Source: Hallella seregens ATCC 51272
GTDB lineage: Bacteria; Bacteroidota; Bacteroidia; Bacteroidales; Bacteroidaceae
Assembly: GCF_000518545.1 (NCBI RefSeq)
Contig: NZ_JADU01000001.1
Location: 331,370-395,369, forward strand
Length of the DNA stretch: 64,000 nt
Reading direction: 5' to 3'
The notes beneath the pieces are model-generated. The model was not told the origin of the DNA. It did no database searches and was given only the letters and a program-made list of their open reading frames with translations. The position numbers were made by a program, and so were the translations under genes. This document shows positions 41,575-50,215 of the stretch, piece by piece; the stretch's first letter is position 1; every line of letters begins with the position of its first letter.

Positions 41575-42957
41575 ATGACGCAAGACAACACTGACAACCG
41601 CAAGGCGACGCTCGAATTGGGCACCAAGCCCGTGGGCCGGCTGCTGGCGCAATACGCCCTTCCGGCCATCATTGCCATGACGGCCTCCTCGCTCTACAAC
41701 ATCATCGACCGCGCGTTCATCGGTCAGGTGGTGGGGCCCATGGCCATCTCGGGTCTGGCCATCACGTTCCCGTTCATGAATCTGTCGGGTGCTTTCGGTG
41801 CGGCGGTGGGCATAGGGGCCTCCACGGCCATCTCTGTCAAGCTGGGACAACGCGACTATCAGACGGCCGAACGGCTGTTGGGCAACACCGTCACCCTGAA
41901 TCTCATCATCGGTTTTACGTTCGGAGTGGTGTGCCTTTTGTTCCTCGACCCCATTCTTCGCTTCTTTGGCGCGAGCGAGCAGACGCTGCCCTACGCCCGC
42001 GACTTCATGCAGGTGATACTGGCCGGAAACATGATTACGCACATGTACTTCGGCATGAACGCCGTGCTGCGCGCCGCCAGCAAGCCGCGCCAGGCCATGT
42101 ATGCCACCATCTTCACCGTGGTCATGAATATCGTGCTCGACGTCATCTTCATTCTTTGGTGGGGCTGGGGCATCCGCGGCGCCGCCTTTGCCACGGTCAT
42201 TTCGCAGACGCTGGCCCTCGTTTACCAGATGAAACTCTTTGCCGACCGGCGCGAACTGCTCCACCTCAAGCGTGGCATCTACTGCCTCAAGGCCGGTCTG
42301 GTGAAGAACATTGTGGGTATCGGCATCTCGCCTTTCCTTATGAACGTGTGTGCCTGCATCATCGTTATCTTCATGAACAACCAGTTCGTGCGCTTCGGCG
42401 GCGACCTTGTCGTGGGCTCTTACGGCATTGCCAACGCCATCTCCACGGTGTTCCTCATGTTTGTGTTGGGCCTCAATCAGGGCATGCAGCCCATTGCAGG
42501 CTACAACTATGGCAGCCAGCAGACCGACCGTTTGATGCGTGTGCTGCGCCTCTCCATCGTGGGCGCCACCTGCATCATGACCGCCGGATGGCTCGTGGCC
42601 ATGCTGTTGCCCTACTATTGCGCCCGTCTGTTCACGGCCGACGCCACGCTCGTCGCGTTGTCGATCAAGGCCATCCGCATCAACATGTTCTTCTTCCCGG
42701 TCATTGGATTTCAGATGGTGGTCACCAATTTTTTCCAGTGCATCGGCAAGGTCAAGGTGAGCATCTTCCTCTCGCTGTCGCGCCAGCTGCTGTTCTTGCT
42801 GCCGCTGCTGGCCGTGCTGCCCCGGTTCTTCGGGGTCGATGGCGTGTGGTATTCGCTCCCCGTGTCCGACCTCACGGCCGCCCTCGTGGCCGCGGCCATC
42901 ATGTCTCTGTACATGCGAAAGTTCAAGAAACAAGTCATATTCTCAAATCATGGATGA
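41575..42957 (+). CDS. MATE-family multidrug/metabolite efflux transporter
   Basis: MATE proteins export cationic drugs or metabolites using Na+ or H+. The 460-residue protein has 12 predicted helices and typical blocks (YALPAIIAMTASSLYNIIDRAFIG; VGIGASTAISVKLG; GLNQGMQPIAGYNYG). The ATG at 41575 is 24 bases after the -7 box TAATTTTG; TTG at 41563 is an alternative. It overlaps the next gene by eight bases and starts a four-gene run ending in purT. Confidence 0.92.
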   Translation: MTQDNTDNRKATLELGTKPVGRLLAQYALPAIIAMTASSLYNIIDRAFIGQVVGPMAISGLAITFPFMNLSGAFGAAVGIGASTAISVKLGQRDYQTAERLLGNTVTLNLIIGFTFGVVCLLFLDPILRFFGASEQTLPYARDFMQVILAGNMITHMYFGMNAVLRAASKPRQAMYATIFTVVMNIVLDVIFILWWGWGIRGAAFATVISQTLALVYQMKLFADRRELLHLKRGIYCLKAGLVKNIVGIGISPFLMNVCACIIVIFMNNQFVRFGGDLVVGSYGIANAISTVFLMFVLGLNQGMQPIAGYNYGSQQTDRLMRVLRLSIVGATCIMTAGWLVAMLLPYYCARLFTADATLVALSIKAIRINMFFFPVIGFQMVVTNFFQCIGKVKVSIFLSLSRQLLFLLPLLAVLPRFFGVDGVWYSLPVSDLTAALVAAAIMSLYMRKFKKQVIFSNHG

Positions 42958-43615
42958 GCAAAACATCATTATCAACGTCGGCCGGCAGATCGGTTCGGGC
43001 GGCCGGGTGATTGCCAGGCAGCTGGCCGAGAGCTTCGGCTGCACGTTCTACGACCGCGAACTGCTCAATCTGGCCGCCAGGGAGAGCGGTTTCAGCGAGC
43101 GGTTCTTCGAGCAGAACGACGAGCGTAAAGGCTTTCTCCGCTCCCTCTCCCACGTGCACGTGCCCCTCATGGGCGAGAACAATTACTACAAGAACAACTT
43201 CTCACAGGAGAGTCTCTACCAGTTCCAGAGCGACGCCATACGCCGTGCCGCCGAGGCGGGCAGCTGCGTGTTCGTGGGGCGCACGGCCGACTACGTGCTG
43301 CGCGACTTCCCCAACGTGGTCAACATCTTCGTCACGGCCCGCCTGGAGCAGCGCGTCGAGCGGGTGGCCCGCCGCCATGGCCTCAATGCCGCCGCCGCCC
43401 GCAAGTACATCGAGAGTCACGAGGACGCCCGCTCCTCCTATTACAATTACTACACGGGCAAGCGTTGGGGCCGGGCCGAGAGCTACGACCTCTGCATCAA
43501 TTCCAGTCTGCTCGGCATCGAGGCGTCGGCCCGACTCGTGGCCGAGTTCATCCGCCAGCGCATGGCCCGGCCGACCGCAACGGCTGCGCCCACGGCCCCC
43601 GAGCCCCCGCGTTGA
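42950..43615 (+). CDS. Cytidylate kinase-like family protein
   Basis: This 221-residue P-loop kinase belongs to the cytidylate-kinase-like family: the N-terminus IIINVGRQIGSGGRVIARQLAE replaces the usual Walker A glycines, followed by FYDRELLNLAARESG and the C-terminal YYNYYTGKRWGRAESYDLCINSS. True CMP kinase is usually a separate gene, so the substrate is uncertain. It overlaps the MATE gene by eight bases, indicating coupled translation. The C-terminus is Pro/Ala-rich. Confidence 0.87.
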   Translation: MDEQNIIINVGRQIGSGGRVIARQLAESFGCTFYDRELLNLAARESGFSERFFEQNDERKGFLRSLSHVHVPLMGENNYYKNNFSQESLYQFQSDAIRRAAEAGSCVFVGRTADYVLRDFPNVVNIFVTARLEQRVERVARRHGLNAAAARKYIESHEDARSSYYNYYTGKRWGRAESYDLCINSSLLGIEASARLVAEFIRQRMARPTATAAPTAPEPPR

Positions 43616-43654
43616 GCCCTGTAGTCAACCCCGAAAACTAAAACCCACGTCTCC

Positions 43655-43981
43655 ATGGACACCTGTTCCCAACAACTGCACCAGTGTCTTGACCTCATGG
43701 CCCGCTCCGCGCTGCTCTTCACCGACGGCGACCGGGCCAACATGGACATCCTCATCACCATGCTCGGCGAGGTGGACAAGCAGATCATCTGCGCCCGCTA
43801 CGGCCTCTTCGGCACGGTCCGGCAGCCCCTCGCGGCCATTGCCGCACGCTATGGCGTGCCGCCCGGAGCCATCGTCGAGATACTGGAGAAAGACCTGCGC
43901 AAGCTCGCCGTCACGCCCGAGTGGCAGATGCTGCTGAGCCGGTTCCCGCCCTTGGTGCGGCGGCGGCTGGGCGACGGGTAG
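43655..43981 (+). CDS. Small protein with sigma-70 region 4-like helix-turn-helix
   Basis: This 108-residue protein has no signal or membrane segment. Residues about 46-86 (CARYGLFGTVRQPLAAIAAR, then YGVPPGAIVEILEKDLRKL) follow the layout of sigma-70 region 4, in which RFGLD..TLEEIG..LGVSRERVRQIE..ALRKL is usual. No region 2 is present, so it cannot be a normal sigma factor; a stand-alone DNA-binding or RNA-polymerase-binding role is possible. It lies 39 bases after the kinase-like gene and 30 before purT. Confidence 0.75.
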   Translation: MDTCSQQLHQCLDLMARSALLFTDGDRANMDILITMLGEVDKQIICARYGLFGTVRQPLAAIAARYGVPPGAIVEILEKDLRKLAVTPEWQMLLSRFPPLVRRRLGDG

Positions 43982-44011
43982 CCGTGGACGACCGAAAAAC
44001 AAGATGAAACC

Positions 44012-45193
44012 ATGAAAAAAATCCTGTTGTTAGGCTCGGGCGAGCTGGGCCGTGAGTTTGCCATTGCGGCCAAACGCGCCGGGCAGTATGTCATTGCATG
44101 CGACCGTTACGACCGGGCGCCGGCCATGCAGGTGGCCGACGAGCGCGAGGTGTTCTCCATGCTCGACGGCGATGCCCTCGAGGCCGTGGTGCGGAAGCAC
44201 CGCCCCGACATCATCGTGCCCGAGATAGAAGCCATCCGCACCGAGCGGTTGCTGCGGCTGGAGCAGGGCGGCGTTCAGGTGGCGCCCTCGGCCCGGGCCG
44301 TCAATTTCACCATGAACCGCCGCGCCATCCGCGACCTGGCCGCCCGCGACCTGGGGCTGCGCACGGCCAAGTACTTCTATGCCAAGACGTTCGACGAGTT
44401 CAAGCGGGCCGCCGACGAGATAGGCTTCCCCTGTGTGGTGAAGCCCCTCATGTCGTCGTCGGGCCACGGACAGAGCTATGTGCACAACGATGACGAGCTG
44501 CGCGAGGCTTTCCGCGAGGCCATGGAGCAGGGGCGCGGAGACGTGAAAGAGGTGATCATCGAGGAGTTTATCGACTTCGACTCCGAGTTCACCCTCCTCA
44601 CCGTGACGCAAAAGGTCGGCCCCACGCTCTTCTGTCCGCCCATTGGCCACGTGCAGCGCGGCGGCGACTACCGCGAGAGCTGGATGCCCTTTGCCCTCGC
44701 CCCCGAGGCCCTGAAGGCGGCCGAGCACATGGCTGCCGAGGTGACGCGCGCCCTCACGGGCTGTGGCATCTGGGGCGTGGAGTTCTTCCTGACGAAGCAG
44801 GGCGAGGTGATTTTCAGCGAGCTGAGCCCGCGGCCGCACGATACGGGCATGGTTACGCTGAGCCATTGCACCAACCTCAGCGAGTTCGAGCTCCACCTGC
44901 GGGCCGTCCTCGGCCTGCCCATCCCGGCCATTCACCTGGAGCACAGCGGGGCCTCGGCCGTGGTGCTGTCGCCGGTTGAGTCGGCCGAGCCGCTCGATTA
45001 CCACTTGGAAGCGGTGTGCGCCGAGGATCGCTCGCGCGTGCGCATCTTCGGCAAGCCCGAGGCCCACGTGGGTCGTCGCATGGGTGTGGTGCTCTGCTAC
45101 GACGAGCTGGGCTGCAACATGGATGCCCTGCGCGGCAAGGCCCGTCGGCTGGCCGCCACGGTGCTGGGCACCGATCCGTACATGAAGAAGTAG
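44012..45193 (+). CDS. purT: Formate-dependent phosphoribosylglycinamide formyltransferase
   Basis: PurT makes formyl-GAR from GAR, formate and ATP in purine synthesis. The 393-residue ATP-grasp protein starts [20 protein letters not shown] and contains [66 protein letters not shown] and [12 protein letters not shown], all typical of PurT. Length is as expected. It is last in the run MATE, kinase-like, sigma4-like, purT, and is followed by a 22-bp repeat array. Confidence 0.97.
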   Translation: MKKILLLGSGELGREFAIAAKRAGQYVIACDRYDRAPAMQVADEREVFSMLDGDALEAVVRKHRPDIIVPEIEAIRTERLLRLEQGGVQVAPSARAVNFTMNRRAIRDLAARDLGLRTAKYFYAKTFDEFKRAADEIGFPCVVKPLMSSSGHGQSYVHNDDELREAFREAMEQGRGDVKEVIIEEFIDFDSEFTLLTVTQKVGPTLFCPPIGHVQRGGDYRESWMPFALAPEALKAAEHMAAEVTRALTGCGIWGVEFFLTKQGEVIFSELSPRPHDTGMVTLSHCTNLSEFELHLRAVLGLPIPAIHLEHSGASAVVLSPVESAEPLDYHLEAVCAEDRSRVRIFGKPEAHVGRRMGVVLCYDELGCNMDALRGKARRLAATVLGTDPYMKK

Positions 45194-45308
45194 CCGCCGG
45201 CCGGCCGCTGGGCCCGGGCGAGGGCGCCGCTGCGCCGCCGTGGGGCGTGCGAGGTGATGCCGTGAGGCGTGGGGCAGAATGCCCCGAGGTATCGGGGGCG
45301 TTGCGAAA

Positions 45309-45396
45309 ATGCCGTTATCGCGTCGTGATTACGCCGTTATCGCCGCGCGTTTACGCTGTTATCGCGATGCGTTTACGCCGTTATTGTGATGCCGTT
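45309..45396. repeat. 22-bp self-complementary tandem repeat, array 4 (four clean units)
   Basis: Units at 45309, 45331, 45353 and 45375 (for example ACGCCGTTATCGCCGCGCGTTT); a partial fifth begins at 45397. It lies in the 337-base gap between purT and the sugar cassette; nothing else is seen there. Confidence 0.9.
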
Positions 45397-45530
45397 ACGG
45401 CGTGGTGGAATGGCGAACAACAGGGTGCGGGGGCTGCGCGCCAGTTTAATGGCATTGCCAATACTCATGCAACGTTGCGCCAGCCCCATGCGTTTGCATC
45501 GGCAACTTCCGTAAAAACATAAACTTGAAG

Positions 45531-45932
45531 ATGATGAAACAACTTGGAGAAATCATAAATCTGCCCAAAATCACCGACCCGCGCGGCAACCTCACCGTGG
45601 CCGAACAGTTGCGCGACGTGCCTTTCGGCATCAGCCGCGTGTACTGGACCTACGACGTGCCCTCGGGCGAACACCGCGGGGGACACGCCCACCGGCACTG
45701 CCGCGAGCTGATTATCGCCGTGAGTGGATCGTTCACGGTGACGCTCGACAACGGCACCGACCGCCGCTCCTTCCTGCTCAACCATCCCTATCAGGGGCTT
45801 CTGGTGGAGCGGATGGTGTGGCGCACGCTGGAAGATTTCTCCTCGGGCGCTGTCTGTCTGGTGCTCGCCGAGGATGCCTTCGACGAGGTCGACTACATCC
45901 GCGAGTATGCCGAATACCGCAAATCCCTGTAA
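45531..45932 (+). CDS. fdtA: dTDP-4-keto-6-deoxyglucose 3,4-ketoisomerase family (FdtA/QdtA-like)
   Basis: This 133-residue cupin isomerises the 4-keto sugar nucleotide to the 3-keto form, the substrate of the downstream aminotransferase. Family blocks are PKITDPRGNLTVAEQ, FGISRVYWTYDVPSGEHRGGHAHR (metal/substrate His residues), SGSFTVTLDNG and EDFSSGAVCLVLAEDAFDE. ATG at 45531 was chosen over TTG 45525. It heads the cassette and is 10 bases from the acyltransferase gene. Confidence 0.9.
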   Translation: MMKQLGEIINLPKITDPRGNLTVAEQLRDVPFGISRVYWTYDVPSGEHRGGHAHRHCRELIIAVSGSFTVTLDNGTDRRSFLLNHPYQGLLVERMVWRTLEDFSSGAVCLVLAEDAFDEVDYIREYAEYRKSL

Positions 45933-45942
45933 CCTTGGAGCC

Positions 45943-46881
45943 ATGTTTGAAGTGAGACGCTACACCGCGGCCGACAAGCCGCTCTGGGACCGCTACGTGG
46001 ACCGGGCCCGCAATGCCACCTTTCTCTTCCGCCGCGACTACATGGACTATCATGCCGACCGGTTCGACGACCACTCGTTGCTGTGCTACAAGGACGGCCG
46101 TCTCTACGCGTTGCTGCCCGCCCACCGCGTGGACGACACGCTGTATTCCCATTTCGGACTCACCTACGGCGGCCTCGTGATGGACATCCACGTGACCATT
46201 GCCGACACCTGCGCGCTGTTCATTGTCCTCAACGACTACCTGCGCGGTGCGGGATTCCGGCGTGTTGTCTACCGCCCCATCCCCTGGATCTACCACCGCC
46301 ACCCGTCCGAGGAAGACCTCTACGCCATCTTTTGGAAGTGCGGGGCCCGGCTCCGCACGCGCAACATCGGCACCACCATCTTCGTGCAACAGCACCTGCG
46401 CTGGCGCAAGGACCATCTGCGGCGGTTGCGTAACGCCCACGACGGCGGCGTAACGGTGGTGCGCGACGACAGTCTGGTCGCTTTCTGGCCCCTGCTCGAG
46501 GCCAACCTGATGCACCGCTTCGGGGCGTCGCCCGTGCACACGCTGCGGGAGATGGAGCTGCTGAAAGGCCGTTTTCCCGACAGCATCATCCAGTACAACG
46601 CCTACCGCGAGGGCCGCATCATCGGCGGCCTCACCTTTTACATCACTCCGCAGGTGGTGCACGGGCAGTACAGCTCCACCAACGACGAGGGCAAGGCATA
46701 CGGCGCGATGGAGGCCATCTACGAGCAGGTGATGGCGCACGACTATCCCGACCGCCCCTATCTCGACTTTGGAAGCTCGACGGAGCAGGGCGGCAGCGTC
46801 ATCAACGAGGGGCTCATTGCGCATAAAGAAGGCTACGGCGGCCGCGGCGTGGTGTACGACACGTATGAGTGGGAACTCTGA
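45943..46881 (+). CDS. FemAB-like GNAT acyltransferase
   Basis: This 312-residue protein resembles GNAT/FemAB-type acyltransferases found in surface polysaccharide clusters: FEVRRYTAADKPLWDRYV at the start, YSHFGLTYGGLVMD, and late in the protein GGLTFYITPQVVHGQY, YLDFGSSTEQGG and GLIAHKEGYGGRG. Because it lies between the ketoisomerase and aminotransferase genes it could acylate the amino sugar; that substrate is inferred. Spacing is 10 bases to fdtA and 14 to fdtB. Confidence 0.82.
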   Translation: MFEVRRYTAADKPLWDRYVDRARNATFLFRRDYMDYHADRFDDHSLLCYKDGRLYALLPAHRVDDTLYSHFGLTYGGLVMDIHVTIADTCALFIVLNDYLRGAGFRRVVYRPIPWIYHRHPSEEDLYAIFWKCGARLRTRNIGTTIFVQQHLRWRKDHLRRLRNAHDGGVTVVRDDSLVAFWPLLEANLMHRFGASPVHTLREMELLKGRFPDSIIQYNAYREGRIIGGLTFYITPQVVHGQYSSTNDEGKAYGAMEAIYEQVMAHDYPDRPYLDFGSSTEQGGSVINEGLIAHKEGYGGRGVVYDTYEWEL

Positions 46882-46895
46882 AACAGCATACCGAC

Positions 46896-48194
46896 ATGAT
46901 GGAATATCTGAGTCTGCAAAAGGTCACGGCCATGCACCGCGACGAAATACAGGAGGCCGTGAGCAGGGTGGTGGACAGCGGCTGGTACCTGCAGGGCAGG
47001 GCCACGGCGCAGTTCGAGGCCGACTATGCCCGTTACATCGGCACCCGCCACTGCGTGGGCTGCGGCAATGGACTGGATGCGCTGTCGCTCATCTTCCGCG
47101 CCTACAAGGAGATGGGGGTGCTCCACGAGGGCGATGAGGTGATTGTTTCGGCCAACACTTACATTGCTTCCATCCTCGCCATCAGCGAGAACGGGTTGCG
47201 TCCGGTGCTCGTGGAGCCGAGTCCGGGCACGCTCCAGCTCGACGAGACACGCATCGAGGAGGCCGTCACGGAGCGCACACGAGCCCTGCTTCTGGTGCAT
47301 CTTTACGGGCGTTGTGCGTGGACAGAGGGCATCAGCGACATCTGCACACGCCACCATCTCCGGCTCATCGAGGACAATGCGCAGGGAGTTGGCTGTCGCC
47401 TCTCCCAATTCAAAATTCAAAATTCAAAATTCAAAGCTGCAAGTTCAGGGCTCAAAGTTCCAAGTTTAGGGCTTAATGTTCCAAGTTCAGGGCTTAATGT
47501 TCAAAGTTTAAAGCCTAAAGTTCCAAGTTACAGGCTCCAAGGCTGTGCGTTGGGGCGTTGTGGCAGCCTCGGCAGTGCCGCCGCCCACTCGTTCTACCCC
47601 GGCAAGAACCTGGGGGCGCTGGGCGATGCGGGGGCCGTGACCACCGACGACGAGGAGCTGGCAAGGGTGGTTCGCGCACTGGGCAACTATGGGTCGAGCC
47701 GCAAGTATGTGTTCCCTTATCGCGGTATGAACAGCCGCATCGACGAGATTCAGGCTGCCGTGCTCGGCGTGAAACTGAAATATCTGGACGAAGAAAACAG
47801 GCGGCGCAAGGCCATCGCCGACCATTACTACAGCCATATCGACAACCCCGAGCTGACGTTGCCGGGCTGGCAGGAGTGGGCTACGGCCGCTCCGCTCGGC
47901 GACGGCATGGCCGGACGCGACGAGGCGTGCATTTATCACATCTTCCCCGTGCTCTGCCGTCACCGCGACGAGCTGCAGGCCTGGCTCACGGCGCAGGGCA
48001 TCGGCACAATGATTCACTATCCCATTCCGCCCCATCTTCAGGACTGCTACCCCGAATGGCACGGTCTCTCGCTGCCCGTCACCGAGTCCATCGCTGCCCA
48101 CGAGCTCAGCATTCCCTGCAACCAGACCATGACCGATGCAGATGTGGCCGCTGTTTGCCGTGCCCTCAACGCTTTCCGTGGCAACAAGATATAA
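46896..48194 (+). CDS. fdtB: DegT/DnrJ/EryC1-type sugar aminotransferase with in-frame repeat insertion
   Basis: This PLP enzyme should transfer an amino group to C3 of the dTDP-3-keto-6-deoxyhexose made by FdtA, giving dTDP-Fuc3N or Qui3N. Conserved blocks are GCGNGLDALSLIFRAY, VIVSANTYIASILAI, LIEDNAQGVG (PLP-ring Asp160) and HSFYPGKNLGALGDAG with the PLP lysine at Lys237. The protein is 432 residues, about 50-60 longer than relatives. The excess lies at about residues 169-217, between GVGCR and GRCGSLGSAAA, and is coded by tandem repeats (47403-47545). The frame is intact; whether the enzyme is active is unknown. Confidence 0.88.
   Translation: MMEYLSLQKVTAMHRDEIQEAVSRVVDSGWYLQGRATAQFEADYARYIGTRHCVGCGNGLDALSLIFRAYKEMGVLHEGDEVIVSANTYIASILAISENGLRPVLVEPSPGTLQLDETRIEEAVTERTRALLLVHLYGRCAWTEGISDICTRHHLRLIEDNAQGVGCRLSQFKIQNSKFKAASSGLKVPSLGLNVPSSGLNVQSLKPKVPSYRLQGCALGRCGSLGSAAAHSFYPGKNLGALGDAGAVTTDDEELARVVRALGNYGSSRKYVFPYRGMNSRIDEIQAAVLGVKLKYLDEENRRRKAIADHYYSHIDNPELTLPGWQEWATAAPLGDGMAGRDEACIYHIFPVLCRHRDELQAWLTAQGIGTMIHYPIPPHLQDCYPEWHGLSLPVTESIAAHELSIPCNQTMTDADVAAVCRALNAFRGNKI
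47403..47545 (+). repeat. In-frame repeat insertion: AAAATTC heptamers plus a 21-bp tandem repeat
   Basis: Four AAAATTC-type heptamers (47406-47436) are followed by units of 21 bases starting at 47442, 47463, 47484, 47505 and 47526 that encode SSGLKVP, SLGLNVP, SSGLNVQ, SLKPKVP and SYRLQ. The heptamer is the same as in the intergenic block at 32031-32230. The base composition is far more AT-rich than the surrounding gene. Confidence 0.9.
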
Positions 48195-48203
48195 GCTCTA
48201 TGC

Positions 48204-48232
48204 TTTGAATTTTGAATTTAGAATTTGGAATT
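48204..48232. repeat. Decayed TTTGAATTT heptamer run
   Basis: TTTGAATTTTGAATTTAGAATTTGG lies 10 bases after the fdtB stop; it is the reverse complement of the AAAATTC family. The rest of the 376-base gap (48195-48570) holds a hairpin and no gene that I can support. Confidence 0.7.
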
Positions 48233-48278
48233 GCACCGCTTGTTCGCCTCCGTTCCACACGCTAAAACAAAAAAAATG

Positions 48279-48311
48279 CGCAGGACCTATAGATCACCTA
48301 CCGGTCCTGCG
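48279..48311 (-). terminator. Terminator facing the fimbrillin-like gene
   Basis: CGCAGGACC (48279-48287) and GGTCCTGCG (48303-48311) form a 9-bp stem. On the minus strand it is followed by CATTTTTTTTGTTTT, a strong T-tract; on the plus strand there is none. It is 260 bases past the fimbrillin-like stop. Confidence 0.7.
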
Positions 48312-48570
48312 GCTCCTTAACAATGTAAGAGTACAAATATAAATACAAAAATAAGAGGTTATAATTCCTTGTTGTTTCGCTGGCAAATTTACGGTTTTCC
48401 AACGGCATATCCAAATGAGTGGCCGGGATTTTTGCCTTTCTTTTGCGTGTGTCGGTATGTCAAAGAACGGGGGGAGAGGGTGTGGTGGCCGGGGGTGCAA
48501 GGACACGCACGGGGTGTGTCCCTACCTGCCGGCACCCGCGATGCGGGGTTGGGCCGCGGCGAGCTGCGGG

Positions 48571-50175
48571 TTATTCGAATTGCTGCACGTACAGCCCATA
48601 CGTAATATCACTGTTCACCAACATTGCTTCATAACTGTGAATATACAGAGCCCAAGCACCACCACCTGAGATATGGCTGCGGTCACACGACCAGTATCGC
48701 CCGATACTCTCTATTCCTGAAAGCTCCACTCCCAATGGAAAGGATGTATAAATCGAGTAGTAACCTCTGAATGGCACGAAGAAATACTTGTCGATTTCCG
48801 CTCTGGAAGGCCTCGTCGTCCCGTAAATGTTCCTTGATAGGGATATACCAGCTGACGAAGTTATCGTGCGTATATCGACTGGTCTATCACCATTCATATA
48901 GTGATCTCTCATCTGCTGGGGGGTAATGCCTTGCTCTTTGCATATTACAGCCTTTTTCTTGAACCAAATGCCGCCCCTGTAGTGTCCCCCAAAGGCAATC
49001 CATTCTTGGGTTGCGTCGTAACGTGGATCACCTTTTCGGATATACCATAACAGTTCGTTTGCAGTAGGGCAAATGGTGCACGAATTGCTGGCACTGGTTG
49101 TAGCTTTCGAGTTTGCATCGTTCTCGGGGATTCCGTCGTCCGATTCTTGATTGGCTCCGGGGAATATTGAGCCGGATTGCCAGTTGCTATTGCTGTACCA
49201 TTCGTGGCCATACCAGAAGTTTTCCTTGGCATCCCACTTGTAGTATTCGTTGTTGTACTGGAAGTTGGGCAGCTCGATCTGGGCCGTTATGTCGTAATAA
49301 TAGTTCTCTTGATAATCGAAAGCGGCGAGGTTTTTGCGGATGGTCTTTTCCGTATTGGTCAAGGGATCTTTCACCGTATAGTCTACTTGAAGGGTGTGCT
49401 GACCGGGAGCGATGACCATATAGGCCCCGTTGACTTTGATGTCGGCCCCGCCGGCGTTCACGGGGAAGCCGTCGGCATACTTGCCAGTGCCTTTCACGTT
49501 AAGGGTGATTTCGGAGCCGGCACCCGATCCCGAGAGCTTGTTGGTGGCAGGATCAAGGGTATAGTTGCCTGTGATGTTGTTGTCGGACGTGACCTTTACC
49601 TTGGTGAGGTAGCTGCTGCGCAGCTTGGGACCGATGGTGTAGACCTGGAACACGAGGTAGGAGGCCTTGTGGTCAAGGTGGAAATCGAAGTAGGAACCCT
49701 TGCGAGTGGCCGGGGCCATGCCGCAGTCGCCCTGTATGCCGAAGTCCGTGGTGTTGTTGGGCACGGTGGCTTTCTGCGTGGCAGGAATGGAGACTTGGTT
49801 TTTATCGCCATTCTTGCCCGAGTAGTAGACGGTGTAAACGGGGCTGGCCGTGAACTTGCCGGGCACCTTGAACCTGAAGCTGGCCTGGCGATCGAGGTCT
49901 ACGGCATTGGTGCTTTGCTGCCAGACGCCGTCGTCGTCTTTGACCCATATCCTGTCGCCTTTCTCCCAATAGAACGCTCCCGAGGCGTAGTCCATGGAGG
50001 TGCGGGTGGTGTTTTTATCGGGGGAGTTGGCTACAAACTCGGTGAGCTGGTTCTCCGAGGGGTTGTTGTCTTTGTTGTCTTTGCCGTTTTGCGGCAGGTC
50101 GCTGCCCGAGCAGGCGCCGAGCAACAGGGTTGCCGTGGCGAGGGCTGCGAGGAAGAATGCTTTTGTTGTCTTCAT
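48571..50175 (-). CDS. Fimbrillin-like lipoprotein with C-terminal FISUMP-type domain
   Basis: This 534-residue surface lipoprotein has signal MKTTKAFFLAALATATLLLGAC. The middle resembles fimbrillin/Mfa-like proteins (FVANSPDKNTTRTSMDYASG; GAFYWEKGDRIWV; VYTVYYSGKNGDKNQVSIPA). The C-terminal about 190 residues look like a Fib_succ_major (FISUMP) domain (CTICPTANELLWYIRKG; IGRYWSCDRSHISGGGAWAL; NSDITYGLYVQQFE). It may be a fimbrial tip or adhesin; no pilus assembly genes are beside it. It is 40 bases downstream of a small His-rich protein and is probably cotranscribed with it. Confidence 0.85.
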   Translation of the reverse strand: MKTTKAFFLAALATATLLLGACSGSDLPQNGKDNKDNNPSENQLTEFVANSPDKNTTRTSMDYASGAFYWEKGDRIWVKDDDGVWQQSTNAVDLDRQASFRFKVPGKFTASPVYTVYYSGKNGDKNQVSIPATQKATVPNNTTDFGIQGDCGMAPATRKGSYFDFHLDHKASYLVFQVYTIGPKLRSSYLTKVKVTSDNNITGNYTLDPATNKLSGSGAGSEITLNVKGTGKYADGFPVNAGGADIKVNGAYMVIAPGQHTLQVDYTVKDPLTNTEKTIRKNLAAFDYQENYYYDITAQIELPNFQYNNEYYKWDAKENFWYGHEWYSNSNWQSGSIFPGANQESDDGIPENDANSKATTSASNSCTICPTANELLWYIRKGDPRYDATQEWIAFGGHYRGGIWFKKKAVICKEQGITPQQMRDHYMNGDRPVDIRTITSSAGISLSRNIYGTTRPSRAEIDKYFFVPFRGYYSIYTSFPLGVELSGIESIGRYWSCDRSHISGGGAWALYIHSYEAMLVNSDITYGLYVQQFE

Positions 50176-50215
50176 GTTGTGCTCTTTATTTTTTAAGACT
50201 TTTGTTAAGGTTGGC

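Noticed and set aside
47403..47545. Frameshift or pseudogene in the aminotransferase
   Set aside because: The insertion is a whole number of codons, all conserved blocks after it are in frame, and the C-terminus is normal.
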